Positions 1 to 7,173 of a DNA stretch of 64,000 bases are shown in pieces. Both the position numbers and the translations under genes were made by a program. Origin of the DNA: Deltaproteobacteria bacterium (GTDB lineage Bacteria > Desulfobacterota > Binatia > UTPRO1); NCBI GenBank assembly GCA_020848745.1, contig JADLHM010000021.1, forward strand, positions 1-64,000, read 5' to 3'. The notes below the pieces were generated by a model. That model was not told where the DNA came from. It did not search any database and worked only from the letters and a program-made list of their open reading frames with translations. The number at the start of each line of letters is the position of its first letter. Position 1 is the first letter of the stretch.

Positions 1-1244
1 AGGTGCTGCGGCGCGAGCTCAAGGTCGAGGAGCAGGAGCGCTTCTCCGGCACCAAGCTCAAGAAGAGCCGCGACGCGCTGAACCGCCTCGGCTTCTTCCA
101 GGAGGTGAACCTCACCACCCAGCGCGGACGCAGCGAGGAGAAGCTGAACCTCCAGGTCGACGTGAAGGAGGGACAGACCGGCTCGCTGACCGCGGGCGCC
201 GGATTCAGCTCCGCCGACAGCCTGCTCTTCAACGCCCGCATCCAGGAGAACAACCTCTTCGGGCGCGGCCAGCGCGCCGTGCTGAACGCCGACTTCGGCA
301 GCCGCCGCCAGAACTTCATCGCGAGCTTCACCGAGCCGTGGCTCTTCGACATCCCATTGAACAGCACCATCGACGGCTTCCGCTGGCTCCTCGACTACGA
401 CGACTTCACGCGCGGCGGCACGGGCGTCGGGCTGCGCTTCCTCTATCCGCTGACCGCGCTCGGCTACGAGAAACTCTTCGACGTCCTCTCGCTCGAGGAG
501 ATCCGCATCGGCGCCGAGTACCGCTTCGAGCAGGCCGAGATCAGCGACGTGGACCGCTACTCGCCGCCGACCGTGGTCGCCTCCGAGGGCCAGAGCATCA
601 CGAGCTCGATCCGCCCGCTCATCACCCGCAACACGCTGAACAGCTTCTTCGATCCGACGCGCGGGTCCGCGCAGGAGTTCTCCGTCGAGTACGCGGGCCT
701 CGGCGGCGAGAGCGAGTTCGTCAAGGTCGACGCCCGGACACGCCACTACTGGCCGATCTACAAGTCGCCGTCGCTCGGCACCTTCGTCTACTCGATCGCC
801 GGTCAGGTCGGCTACGGACGCGGCTTCGCGGGCGTGATCGGACACGAGCTGCCGCTCTACGAGCGCTACTTCCCGGGCGGCATCAATTCCGTGCGCGGCT
901 TCAAGACCCGCACGCTCGGCCCGCGCGAGGCCGTCTTCAACCCCCAAGCGGAGGAGATCAACACCGACCCGGTCGGCGGCAGCCGCCAGTTCATCGTGAA
1001 CAACGAGATCATCTTCCCCATCGTCGAGCCGCTCGGACTGAAGGGCGTCGTCTTCTTCGACGCCGGCAACTCGTGGCTCGACTCGGACGGGTGGGACATC
1101 GGCGACCTGCGCTACGCCGCCGGCGGCGGCGTCCGCTGGCAATCGCCGATGGGTCCGATCCGCATCGAGTTCGGCTTTCCTTTGAACAAGAAGAGCAACG
1201 ACAAGACGAGCGTCGTGCTCTTCTCCTTCGGTGCCCCCCTCTAG
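1..1244 (+). CDS. bamA: Outer membrane protein assembly factor BamA, C-terminal part (5' truncated by window edge)
   Basis: This is the central subunit of the outer-membrane beta-barrel insertase. The visible 413 residues hold the end of the last POTRA domain (GFFQEVNL near residue 31) followed by an Omp85-type barrel that starts about residue 60. The family's VRGF motif is seen as SVRGFKTRTLG near residue 298, and late strands include VVFFDAGNSW. The chain ends FSFGAPL, so the last residue is Leu rather than the usual aromatic of the beta-signal. The reading frame is open to the left edge, so the signal peptide and first POTRA domains lie outside the window. skp follows after 20 bp, the classic bamA-skp order, and lipid A genes come next. 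Confidence 0.95.
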   Translation, partial: VLRRELKVEEQERFSGTKLKKSRDALNRLGFFQEVNLTTQRGRSEEKLNLQVDVKEGQTGSLTAGAGFSSADSLLFNARIQENNLFGRGQRAVLNADFGSRRQNFIASFTEPWLFDIPLNSTIDGFRWLLDYDDFTRGGTGVGLRFLYPLTALGYEKLFDVLSLEEIRIGAEYRFEQAEISDVDRYSPPTVVASEGQSITSSIRPLITRNTLNSFFDPTRGSAQEFSVEYAGLGGESEFVKVDARTRHYWPIYKSPSLGTFVYSIAGQVGYGRGFAGVIGHELPLYERYFPGGINSVRGFKTRTLGPREAVFNPQAEEINTDPVGGSRQFIVNNEIIFPIVEPLGLKGVVFFDAGNSWLDSDGWDIGDLRYAAGGGVRWQSPMGPIRIEFGFPLNKKSNDKTSVVLFSFGAPL

Positions 1245-1264
1245 GCGGCAAGGAGAATACGTTC

Positions 1265-1795
1265 ATGCGACGCTTCACCCTCATCCTCCTCATCATCCTC
1301 GGCGCGCCGCTCGCGGTCGCGTTGCCCGCGGCCCGCGCGATCGCAGCCGACATGAAGGTCGGGATCGTCGACCTGCAGCGCGCGCTCAACGAGTCTACCG
1401 CCGGCAAGAAGGCAAAGGATCAGTTCAAGGGCGAGTTCGAGAAGATGCAGAACGGCTTGAAGTCCGAGAAGGACTCCCTCGACCGCGTGAAGGACGACCT
1501 CGACAAGAAAAGCACGGTCCTCAGCGAGGACCAGAAGAAGACCAAGCTGGAGGACTTCGAGCGCCGCCGTCGCGACCTCCGCCGCAAACTCGAGGACTCC
1601 GATGCCGAGCTCCGCAAGAAGGACCAGGAGCTCACCGGCAGCATCCTCAAGGATCTCGCCGTCGTGATCCAGGAGATCGGCGAGCGCGAGGGCTACACCC
1701 TCATTCTCGAGAACTCGAGCAGCTCCGTGCTCTACGGGTCGAAGTCGATCGACATCACCGAATCGGTGATCAAGGCCTTCGACGCGAAGCGCTGA
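1265..1795 (+). CDS. skp: Periplasmic chaperone Skp/OmpH
   Basis: This 176-aa protein has a clear signal peptide (MRRFTLILLIILGAPLAVAL followed by an A-R-A-I-A-A type cleavage region). The mature part begins with the family strand MKVGIVDLQRALNES. A long charged stretch from about residue 50 to 130 is rich in Lys, Glu and Asp with heptad-like spacing, which fits the two coiled-coil tentacles of Skp. The C-terminal sheet strand YTLILENSSSSVLYGS closes the fold. Skp holds unfolded outer membrane proteins in the periplasm and delivers them to BamA, which is encoded just upstream. The start is the ATG at 1265, preceded by AAGGAG about 9 nt upstream. Length is typical for the family. Confidence 0.95.
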   Translation: MRRFTLILLIILGAPLAVALPAARAIAADMKVGIVDLQRALNESTAGKKAKDQFKGEFEKMQNGLKSEKDSLDRVKDDLDKKSTVLSEDQKKTKLEDFERRRRDLRRKLEDSDAELRKKDQELTGSILKDLAVVIQEIGEREGYTLILENSSSSVLYGSKSIDITESVIKAFDAKR

Positions 1796-1820
1796 CGGAG
1801 CCCGCTCGGCCCGTCCGGCC

Positions 1821-3110
1821 ATGGGTGACGACGAGGGCGGCGCGGCCGCGGTGGAAGGCGAGTCGGTCGATTTCGCCGCCGTCGCGCGCCTGCTTCCGCA
1901 GAGCTACCCGCACCGTCTGATCGACCGGGTCGTCGTCTGCGAGGCGGGACGCCGCCTCGTCGCCCACAAGGGCGTGACGGCGGGCGAGCCCTTCTTCGCC
2001 GGCCACTTCCCGGGGTGGCCGGTCATGCCGGGCGTCCTGATGTGCGAGGCCATGGCCCAGGCGAGCGCGCTGCTCGTGGCTCGCACCGACCCGCCGCCAG
2101 ACGATGGCACGAGCCTCACGGTCACCGGCCTCGAGCGCGTCCGCTTCCGGCAGCCGGTGGTTCCCGGCGACGTGCTCGAGATCGAGGTCGCCGTCGCCAC
2201 GCGCACCGCCGAGCAGTGGCGCTTGCGGGGCCGCGTCCGCGTTGGCGCCGCGGTCGTCGCGGAGACCGATTTCGACCTCGCGGTGCGCGCGCCCGCCGGA
2301 CCGGCCATCCATCCGACCGCGGTGCTCGCGCCCGGCGCGGCGCTCGGCGTCGGCGTGCGGATCGGACCGTACGCGGTGATCGGCGCGCACGTCCGGCTCG
2401 GCGACCGGACCTCGGTCGGCCCGCACGCGGTCCTCGACGGACACACCACGATCGGCGCCGCCAACCGGATCTTCCAGTTCGCGAGCGTCGGCGCCGAGCC
2501 CCAAGATCTGAAGTACCGCGGCGAGCCGAGCCGGCTCGTCCTCGGCGACCGCAACATCATCCGCGAGTTCGCGACCCTGAATCCGGGGACGACCGGAGGC
2601 GGGATGCTCACGCAGCTCGGCGACGACAACCTGGTGATGAACTACGCCCACGTCGGCCACGATTCGCGCATCGGGAGCCGCTGCATCCTCGCCAACAGCT
2701 CGGCGCTCGCGGGCCACGTCACGCTCGAGGACTTCGTGTTCGTGGGCGGCCTCGCGGCGGTGCACCAGTTCTGCCACATCGGGGAGTCGGCGCTGCTCGG
2801 CGGCGGCGCCATGGTCACGCACGACGTCCCGCCGTTCTGCAACGCCTCGGGCGACCGCGCGCGGCTGCGGGGGCTGAACGTCGTCGGGCTCCGCCGCCGC
2901 GGCTTCGACGCCGCCCGCATCCGGGTGGTGAAGCAGGCCTATCGCCTCCTCTTCGACGCCGGGCTGCCGCTCGCCGAGGCCCGGACCCGTACCGCCCGGG
3001 AGCTCGGGGCGTACCCCGACGTCGCGCGCATGCTGGCGTTCATCGCGGCATCCAAGCGCGGCCTCTGTCCGGCGGGACGGGCCGGCGGTGACGACGATGG
3101 CGCCGACTGA
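1821..3110 (+). CDS. lpxA: Fusion protein: FabZ 3-hydroxyacyl-ACP dehydratase + LpxA UDP-GlcNAc acyltransferase
   Basis: A single 429-aa frame carries two enzymes. Residues about 10-155 are a hot-dog-fold FabZ with GHFPGWPVMPGVLMCEAMAQ, including the catalytic His62 and Glu76. Residues about 160-420 are a left-handed beta-helix LpxA with hexapeptide repeats, QDLKYRGEPS, IREFATLNPGTTGGG and NYAHVGHDSRIG, where His280 matches the catalytic His. FabZ dehydrates 3-hydroxyacyl-ACP while LpxA uses the same pool to start lipid A, so the two compete for substrate. No stop codon or start signal separates the halves, and the linker (VRAPAGPAIHP) is short. Fusion of LpxC with FabZ is known in Bacteroidetes; this FabZ-LpxA pairing I regard as rare. 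lpxD, often found before fabZ, is absent here. Confidence 0.93.
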   Translation: MGDDEGGAAAVEGESVDFAAVARLLPQSYPHRLIDRVVVCEAGRRLVAHKGVTAGEPFFAGHFPGWPVMPGVLMCEAMAQASALLVARTDPPPDDGTSLTVTGLERVRFRQPVVPGDVLEIEVAVATRTAEQWRLRGRVRVGAAVVAETDFDLAVRAPAGPAIHPTAVLAPGAALGVGVRIGPYAVIGAHVRLGDRTSVGPHAVLDGHTTIGAANRIFQFASVGAEPQDLKYRGEPSRLVLGDRNIIREFATLNPGTTGGGMLTQLGDDNLVMNYAHVGHDSRIGSRCILANSSALAGHVTLEDFVFVGGLAAVHQFCHIGESALLGGGAMVTHDVPPFCNASGDRARLRGLNVVGLRRRGFDAARIRVVKQAYRLLFDAGLPLAEARTRTARELGAYPDVARMLAFIAASKRGLCPAGRAGGDDDGAD

Positions 3111-3909
3111 GCGCATCGGGCTCATCGCCGGCAACGGGCGCTTTCCGCTGCTCTTCGCGGCGGCCGCCCGCCGCGCGGGGATAGACGTCGTCGCCGTCGC
3201 GCACCAGCACGAGACGCCGGACGAGATCGCGAACCTCGTGAGCCACCTCACCTGGGTGCGCGTCGGCGAGCTCGGCAAGATCATCCGCACCTTCAAGCAC
3301 GCCGGCGTCGAGCGCGCCGTCATGGCGGGCGGCATCGGGAAGCCCCGACAGCTCTCGGACTTCCGGCCGGACTTCCGCGGCGCCGCCTTCATCGCCAAGA
3401 CGCGGAGCCTGCGCGACGACGTGCTGCTGCGCGGCGTGGCGGGCGAACTCGAGCACGACGGCATCACGATCGTCGCGTCCACGCTTTTTCTCGGCGACCT
3501 GGTGCCGCAGGTCGGCACCCTCACCCGCAAGGCGCCGAAGAGCCGCGAGTGGGACGACATCCGCTTCGGGCTCGAGGTGGCGCGGGAGGTGGGGCGGTTC
3601 GAGGTCGGGCAGAGCGTGGTGGTGAAGCGGCGGACCGTGATCGCCGTCGAGGGCATCGAGGGCACCGACGCCGCCATCCGGCGCGGCGGCGAGCTCGGGC
3701 GGGGCGGCATCGTGGTGGTGAAGGTCAGCAAGCCGGGCCAGGATCTGCGCTTCGACGTACCGGCGGTCGGCATGACAACGATCGAGGTGATGCGCGAGGT
3801 CGGCGCGCGCGTCCTCGCGCTCGAAGCCGGCCGCACCCTCATGATCGACCGCGAAGAAATGATTCGCGCGGCCGACGCGGCCGGGATCGCCATCGTCGCC
3901 GTCGAGTGA
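3088..3909 (+). CDS. lpxI: UDP-2,3-diacylglucosamine pyrophosphatase LpxI (DUF1009)
   Basis: This 273-aa cytoplasmic enzyme matches the LpxI family over its full length, starting with IGLIAGNGRFPLLFA and containing VMAGGIGKPRQLS, DDVLLRG, and the C-terminal GMTTIEVMREVGARVLALEAG. LpxI hydrolyses UDP-2,3-diacylglucosamine to lipid X and UMP, the step done by LpxH in Escherichia coli; no lpxH is visible in the window. The gene overlaps the end of the fabZ-lpxA fusion by 23 nt. GTG at 3088 is the upstream start; the ATG at 3097, three codons later, is equally possible. Its place between lpxA and lpxB fits the pathway order. Confidence 0.93.
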   Translation: MTTMAPTERIGLIAGNGRFPLLFAAAARRAGIDVVAVAHQHETPDEIANLVSHLTWVRVGELGKIIRTFKHAGVERAVMAGGIGKPRQLSDFRPDFRGAAFIAKTRSLRDDVLLRGVAGELEHDGITIVASTLFLGDLVPQVGTLTRKAPKSREWDDIRFGLEVAREVGRFEVGQSVVVKRRTVIAVEGIEGTDAAIRRGGELGRGGIVVVKVSKPGQDLRFDVPAVGMTTIEVMREVGARVLALEAGRTLMIDREEMIRAADAAGIAIVAVE

Positions 3910-4057
3910 CCCGCCTCGTGTAGACCCGGGCGCTGCGATCGACTAGCTTCGGGCTCTTCGGCGGCGGCAACTCGCCGGGCATGCCGATTTTCCGTATCGT
4001 GCGCATTTGCAGGATGCCGCGGGGAGATCTCGCATATCCGTCACGGTGCAATCTGGC

Positions 4058-5887
4058 ATGTCGCTTGCTGCCCCCACCGTTGGCGGCTTCAGGTCCGGAC
4101 GCATGCGACCCGTGTTCCAACATAGGTTTCTCGACACCGACGCCACGCTGACCCTCGGCGGCATCTCGCCGACCGAGAAGGTCATCGCGTTCTGCCGGGT
4201 CCTGCTCGCAACCGCGACCTTCGCGATCATGATCGTCGATCCGAAGGCGCCCCTCTGGCCGGTGGTCGCCTATCCGCTCGTCGGCTCGTACGTCGCCGTG
4301 AGCCTCGTGCTCTTCCTCCTCGTCCGGAGCGAGGTCGTCCGCGGCCGCAAGGTCGGGCCGTACTCGGTCGTACTCGACATGGTGTACGGCGTACTGATCA
4401 CGCTGTTCACCGAGCGCGGCGCGACCCCGTTCTTCCTCCTGAATCTCTTCGTGATCGCCAGCGTCAGCGTGCGCTGGGGCTTCCGGGCGTCGGCGCCGGT
4501 CACGATCTTCCTCGCCGGCCTCTACCCGGTGTTGATCTTCGTCGCGAGCCGCTGGCTCGAGCCCGACTTCTTCAGCGTGCAGCGCGCGCACTTCTTCCGG
4601 CCGATCTACCTGGTGGCGCTCGGGTACCTGATCGCGTATCTCGGCGAACACGAGCGGCGCTCGAAGCAGAAGCTCGGCGTGATGCTCGATCTCACCACCG
4701 CCATCCGGCCGGGACGCCCGCCAGGCTGGGCGCTCACCCACATCATGCGGCGCATCCTGCGCCACTACGACGCCCCGCGCGGCGTCGTCGTCCTGCGCGA
4801 CCCCGAAAGCCGGCGCTACTTCACGTGGGACATGGACCGGACGGGCGGGCGCCTGAAGGTCGGGCTCCGCATCTCCGAAACCGATCCCTATCCCTTGCCG
4901 TTCGCGAGCTCGACCGAGGCGTTCTTCTGCAACACCTCCGACCCGCGCGGGCTCAGCGCGCTCTGCTACGACGTCGTGAGCGGTGCCACCCAGCGGAAGG
5001 TCGTGGCCGGCGACGCGCGCCTGCCGGCGAGCGGCTCGGATCAGGCGCTCCTCATGGTGCCGATCCTGATTCAGCGCGAGCTCCGCGGCCGGGCCATGGT
5101 GCTGCGCAAGCGGCGGCCGAAGTTCGCGCGCGAAGACATGGAGTTCCTGCTGCTCGTCGTCGGCCAGGCGGCGGCGGCCTTCGAGGCGGCCCGCCTGCAG
5201 GCGAAGGCCGAGGAGGTCGCCGTGCTGGAAGAGCGCGCCCGCATCGCGCGCGACCTGCACGACGGCTTCATCCAGTCGCTCGCCGGCATCGATCTCCGCG
5301 CCGAGGCCTGCCTCAAGATGATCGAGAAGGATCCCGCCCGGGTCCCGCGCGAGCTCGCCGAGCTGCAGCAGACGGTCGAACGCGGGTATCGCGAGGTCCG
5401 GCACTACCTGAACGTGCTGCGGAGCTCGAGCCGCGAGGCCCACGACCTGCGGACGACGCTCGAGCAAGTGGCGGCGGAGTTCTCGATCCGGGAGCGCTTG
5501 CGGGTCGCGCTCGAGCTGCCGGCCGACGAGGCGGAGCTGCCGCCCTCGACCGCATACGAGCTCACGCAGATCGTGCGCGAGGCTTTGCGCAACGCCGTTC
5601 GTCACGGCTCGGCCAAGGAGGCGACGGTGAAGCTCACCGTCTACGGGCCGCACTGCTCGCTGCTCATCCAGGACAACGGGCGCGGCTTCAAGCCGTCCTC
5701 CGGGTCGGTCGGCGCCGACGGGGTCGTGCAGCCGCACGTGGTGCCCTGGTCCATCCGCGAGCGCACCGCGTCGCTCGGGGGCACGCTGCGCGTCCGCAGT
5801 CCGGCCGGCCGCGGGGTCGAGATCCACGTCGTCGTCCCGGCCACATCGACGGAATCGGCATCGACGCGAAGCAGGAGGACCGCATGA
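4058..5887 (+). CDS. Membrane-bound sensor histidine kinase, NarL/DegS-type (HisKA_3)
   Basis: This is about 609 aa. The N-terminal third has roughly five or six hydrophobic segments (for example VIAFCRVLLATATFAIMIV, VVLDMVYGVLITLF, PVTIFLAGLYPVLIFVAS). A GAF-like cytoplasmic module (residues about 210-380) follows. The HisKA_3 dimerisation helix has EERARIARDLHDGFIQSLAG with phospho-acceptor His401, and the HATPase_c domain shows EALRNAVRHG and DNGRGF. It should phosphorylate the response regulator encoded by the next gene, which it overlaps by 4 nt. The start is uncertain: ATG 4058 and ATG 4103 are both in frame. The 148-bp gap before it suggests its own promoter, though I see no clear consensus. 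The signal sensed is unknown. Confidence 0.88.
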   Translation: MSLAAPTVGGFRSGRMRPVFQHRFLDTDATLTLGGISPTEKVIAFCRVLLATATFAIMIVDPKAPLWPVVAYPLVGSYVAVSLVLFLLVRSEVVRGRKVGPYSVVLDMVYGVLITLFTERGATPFFLLNLFVIASVSVRWGFRASAPVTIFLAGLYPVLIFVASRWLEPDFFSVQRAHFFRPIYLVALGYLIAYLGEHERRSKQKLGVMLDLTTAIRPGRPPGWALTHIMRRILRHYDAPRGVVVLRDPESRRYFTWDMDRTGGRLKVGLRISETDPYPLPFASSTEAFFCNTSDPRGLSALCYDVVSGATQRKVVAGDARLPASGSDQALLMVPILIQRELRGRAMVLRKRRPKFAREDMEFLLLVVGQAAAAFEAARLQAKAEEVAVLEERARIARDLHDGFIQSLAGIDLRAEACLKMIEKDPARVPRELAELQQTVERGYREVRHYLNVLRSSSREAHDLRTTLEQVAAEFSIRERLRVALELPADEAELPPSTAYELTQIVREALRNAVRHGSAKEATVKLTVYGPHCSLLIQDNGRGFKPSSGSVGADGVVQPHVVPWSIRERTASLGGTLRVRSPAGRGVEIHVVVPATSTESASTRSRRTA

Positions 5888-6558
5888 ACATCCAGCCACG
5901 ACGCCGCCGCGTCGTCATCGTCGACGACCACACGCTGTTCCGCGACGGGCTCCGCACCATCCTCGGCATGGAGGACGACTTCGAGGTCATCGCCGACGTC
6001 GAGAGCGCCGAGGACATCGTCGAGCTGATGTGGGAGACGAAGCCGGACGTGTTGCTCCTCGACATCCGCATGCCGCAGGGAAGCGGTCTCGACGCGATCC
6101 CGGCGATCTGCCGGATCAGCCCCAACACGACGGTCATCGTGCTGACCGCGTGCGACGAGATGGAGGAACACGTGCGCGCCTTCAAGCTCGGCGCCCGCGG
6201 TGTCGTGCTCAAGGACTCGGCGCGCACCACGCTCGTGCAGGCGATCCGCTCCGTGTGTCGCGGCGAGACCTGGATGGACCCTCGCATGCGCGGCGTCCTG
6301 GTGGCCGAGCTCGCGCGCAGCGGCGACGCCGGCGAGAACATCACGATCGACCGCGACGACGGCCTGACCGACCGGGAGCTCGAGATCGTGCGCCTGGTAG
6401 CCGCCGGCAAGAAGAACAAGGAGGTCGCCGAGCAGCTCTCGATCAGCGAGCGGACCGTGCGCACGAACCTGACCAGCGTCTTCCAGAAGCTCGGGGTGCG
6501 CGATCGGATCGGCCTCGTGATGTACGCCCTCCGCCACGGCCTCACGGCCGCGGCGTAG
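5884..6558 (+). CDS. NarL/FixJ-family response regulator
   Basis: This 224-aa regulator has a receiver domain (VVIVDDHTLFRDGLRTIL, phospho-acceptor Asp60 in LLLDIRMP, conserved Lys in VVLKDSART). A LuxR/NarL-type helix-turn-helix follows, with LTDRELEIVRLVAAGKKNKE and ISERTVRTNLTSVFQKLGV. It starts at an ATG that overlaps the kinase stop codon (ATGA), so the pair is translationally coupled. Domain order and length are standard. Targets are not visible in the sequence, but the pair lies between lpxI and lpxB inside an otherwise continuous lipid A locus, so envelope-related control is a reasonable guess. A roughly 500-bp palindromic element begins about 60 bp after its stop. Confidence 0.93.
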   Translation: MNIQPRRRRVVIVDDHTLFRDGLRTILGMEDDFEVIADVESAEDIVELMWETKPDVLLLDIRMPQGSGLDAIPAICRISPNTTVIVLTACDEMEEHVRAFKLGARGVVLKDSARTTLVQAIRSVCRGETWMDPRMRGVLVAELARSGDAGENITIDRDDGLTDRELEIVRLVAAGKKNKEVAEQLSISERTVRTNLTSVFQKLGVRDRIGLVMYALRHGLTAAA

Positions 6559-6683
6559 CCGACGCGCCGCGGTCCCGTCGGCCGCCTTCGTGCGGCGCCC
6601 GGAGCGGCCCACCGCGGCTCCGGATAGTGTCGCAGTCTGATAGTGATCCCGAGTGTCGGTGTGCGGCGAGCTGTCTTGGGTGT

Positions 6684-6823
6684 CGCCGGCGAGTGGGTCC
6701 GGGATCGCTTCTACGGTCGCCGGGTCGCTCCCACCCGGCGCGTAAAGCCCGCCGGCGTTTCTCCGCCTTGCGCAATACGCGAGCTGCGGCTCCCCGAAGC
6801 GATCCCGGACCCACCCGCCGGCG
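6684..6823 (+). repeat. Large hairpin A of the palindromic element
   Basis: Arms 6684-6711 and 6796-6823 are inverted repeats matching at 27 of 28 positions. The loop (6712-6795) begins TACGGTCGC, contains GCGCGTAA and CTTCTCCGC-like blocks, and ends GCTCCCC. It is about 80 % identical to the reverse complement of the loop of hairpin B. A further 8-bp stem (CGCCGGGT...ACCCGGCG) is nested near the 5' side of the loop. RNA from either strand would fold into a long rod. Possible roles: mobile repeat, terminator for the regulator operon, or structured RNA. Confidence 0.8.
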
Positions 6824-6935
6824 ATTCGACTCACACGAGGCTCGGCGGATGCGGCGCGCGGACTCGTCCCGCATCGCAGGGCGCACGTCGCGACGGATCG
6901 AGGCGGATCGACAGGGTCCTGAGGATCGAAAGGAT

Positions 6936-7078
6936 GCAGCAGGCGGGCGGGTCGGGGACGGGCCCGGGGAGCGGCAGCTCGCTTGACCGCAGAGCGGAGA
7001 AGCGCCGGCGGGCCTTACGCGCTGGGCGTCAGCGACCCCGCGACCGTAGGGCCCGTCCCCGACCCGCCCGCCTGCTGC
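6936..7078 (-). repeat. Large hairpin B of the palindromic element (opposite orientation to A)
   Basis: Arms 6936-6965 and 7049-7078 are a perfect 30-bp inverted repeat. The 83-nt loop, read on the minus strand, lines up along its whole length with the loop of hairpin A. The stems of A and B differ at nine of 27 aligned positions. At eight of these both copies stay fully base-paired because the opposite arm has changed too, which indicates selection for pairing, or replication-coupled copying of one arm onto the other. Confidence 0.8.
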
Positions 7079-7173
7079 CACCGATCGCTCCGCCGCGCGA
7101 GGATCGAACTGAGACACTACCCGCCTCCGGGGCGCGATGGTCGGCGGCGCGTGATCGTGCTACGCGGGGCGCG

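Larger units (their letters stand above)
6622..7122. mobile_element. Composite palindromic, MITE-like element (no transposase)
   Basis: The 615-bp gap between the response regulator and the oxidoreductase holds no convincing gene; most of it is one symmetrical structure. The ends are imperfect inverted repeats: 6622-6641 and 7103-7122 match at 16 of 20 positions when one is reverse-complemented (shared core TAGTGTCNCAGT). Inside are two large hairpins, at 6684-6823 and 6936-7078, whose loops are homologous but oppositely oriented, so the whole block is one large inverted repeat. A smaller inverted repeat (GATGCGG...CCGCATC) sits between them. CTCCGG occurs at both outer flanks (6618-6623 and 7125-7130) and might be a target-site duplication, but the spacing is not exact. 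Open frames through it are by-products of the symmetry. Confidence 0.7.

Noticed and set aside
1770..3893. 707-aa minus-strand frame opposite fabZ-lpxA and lpxI, and many similar long antisense frames elsewhere
   Set aside because: Long antisense frames are expected at this GC content. They are rich in Arg, Ala, Pro and Gly, show no family motifs, and lie over well-supported genes.
6643..7173. Long open frame running into the gnnA-like gene, and minus-strand frames across the palindromic element
   Set aside because: The translated text mirrors the inverted repeats (similar peptides appear on both strands) and joins no known domain. It is symmetry and high GC, not protein coding.
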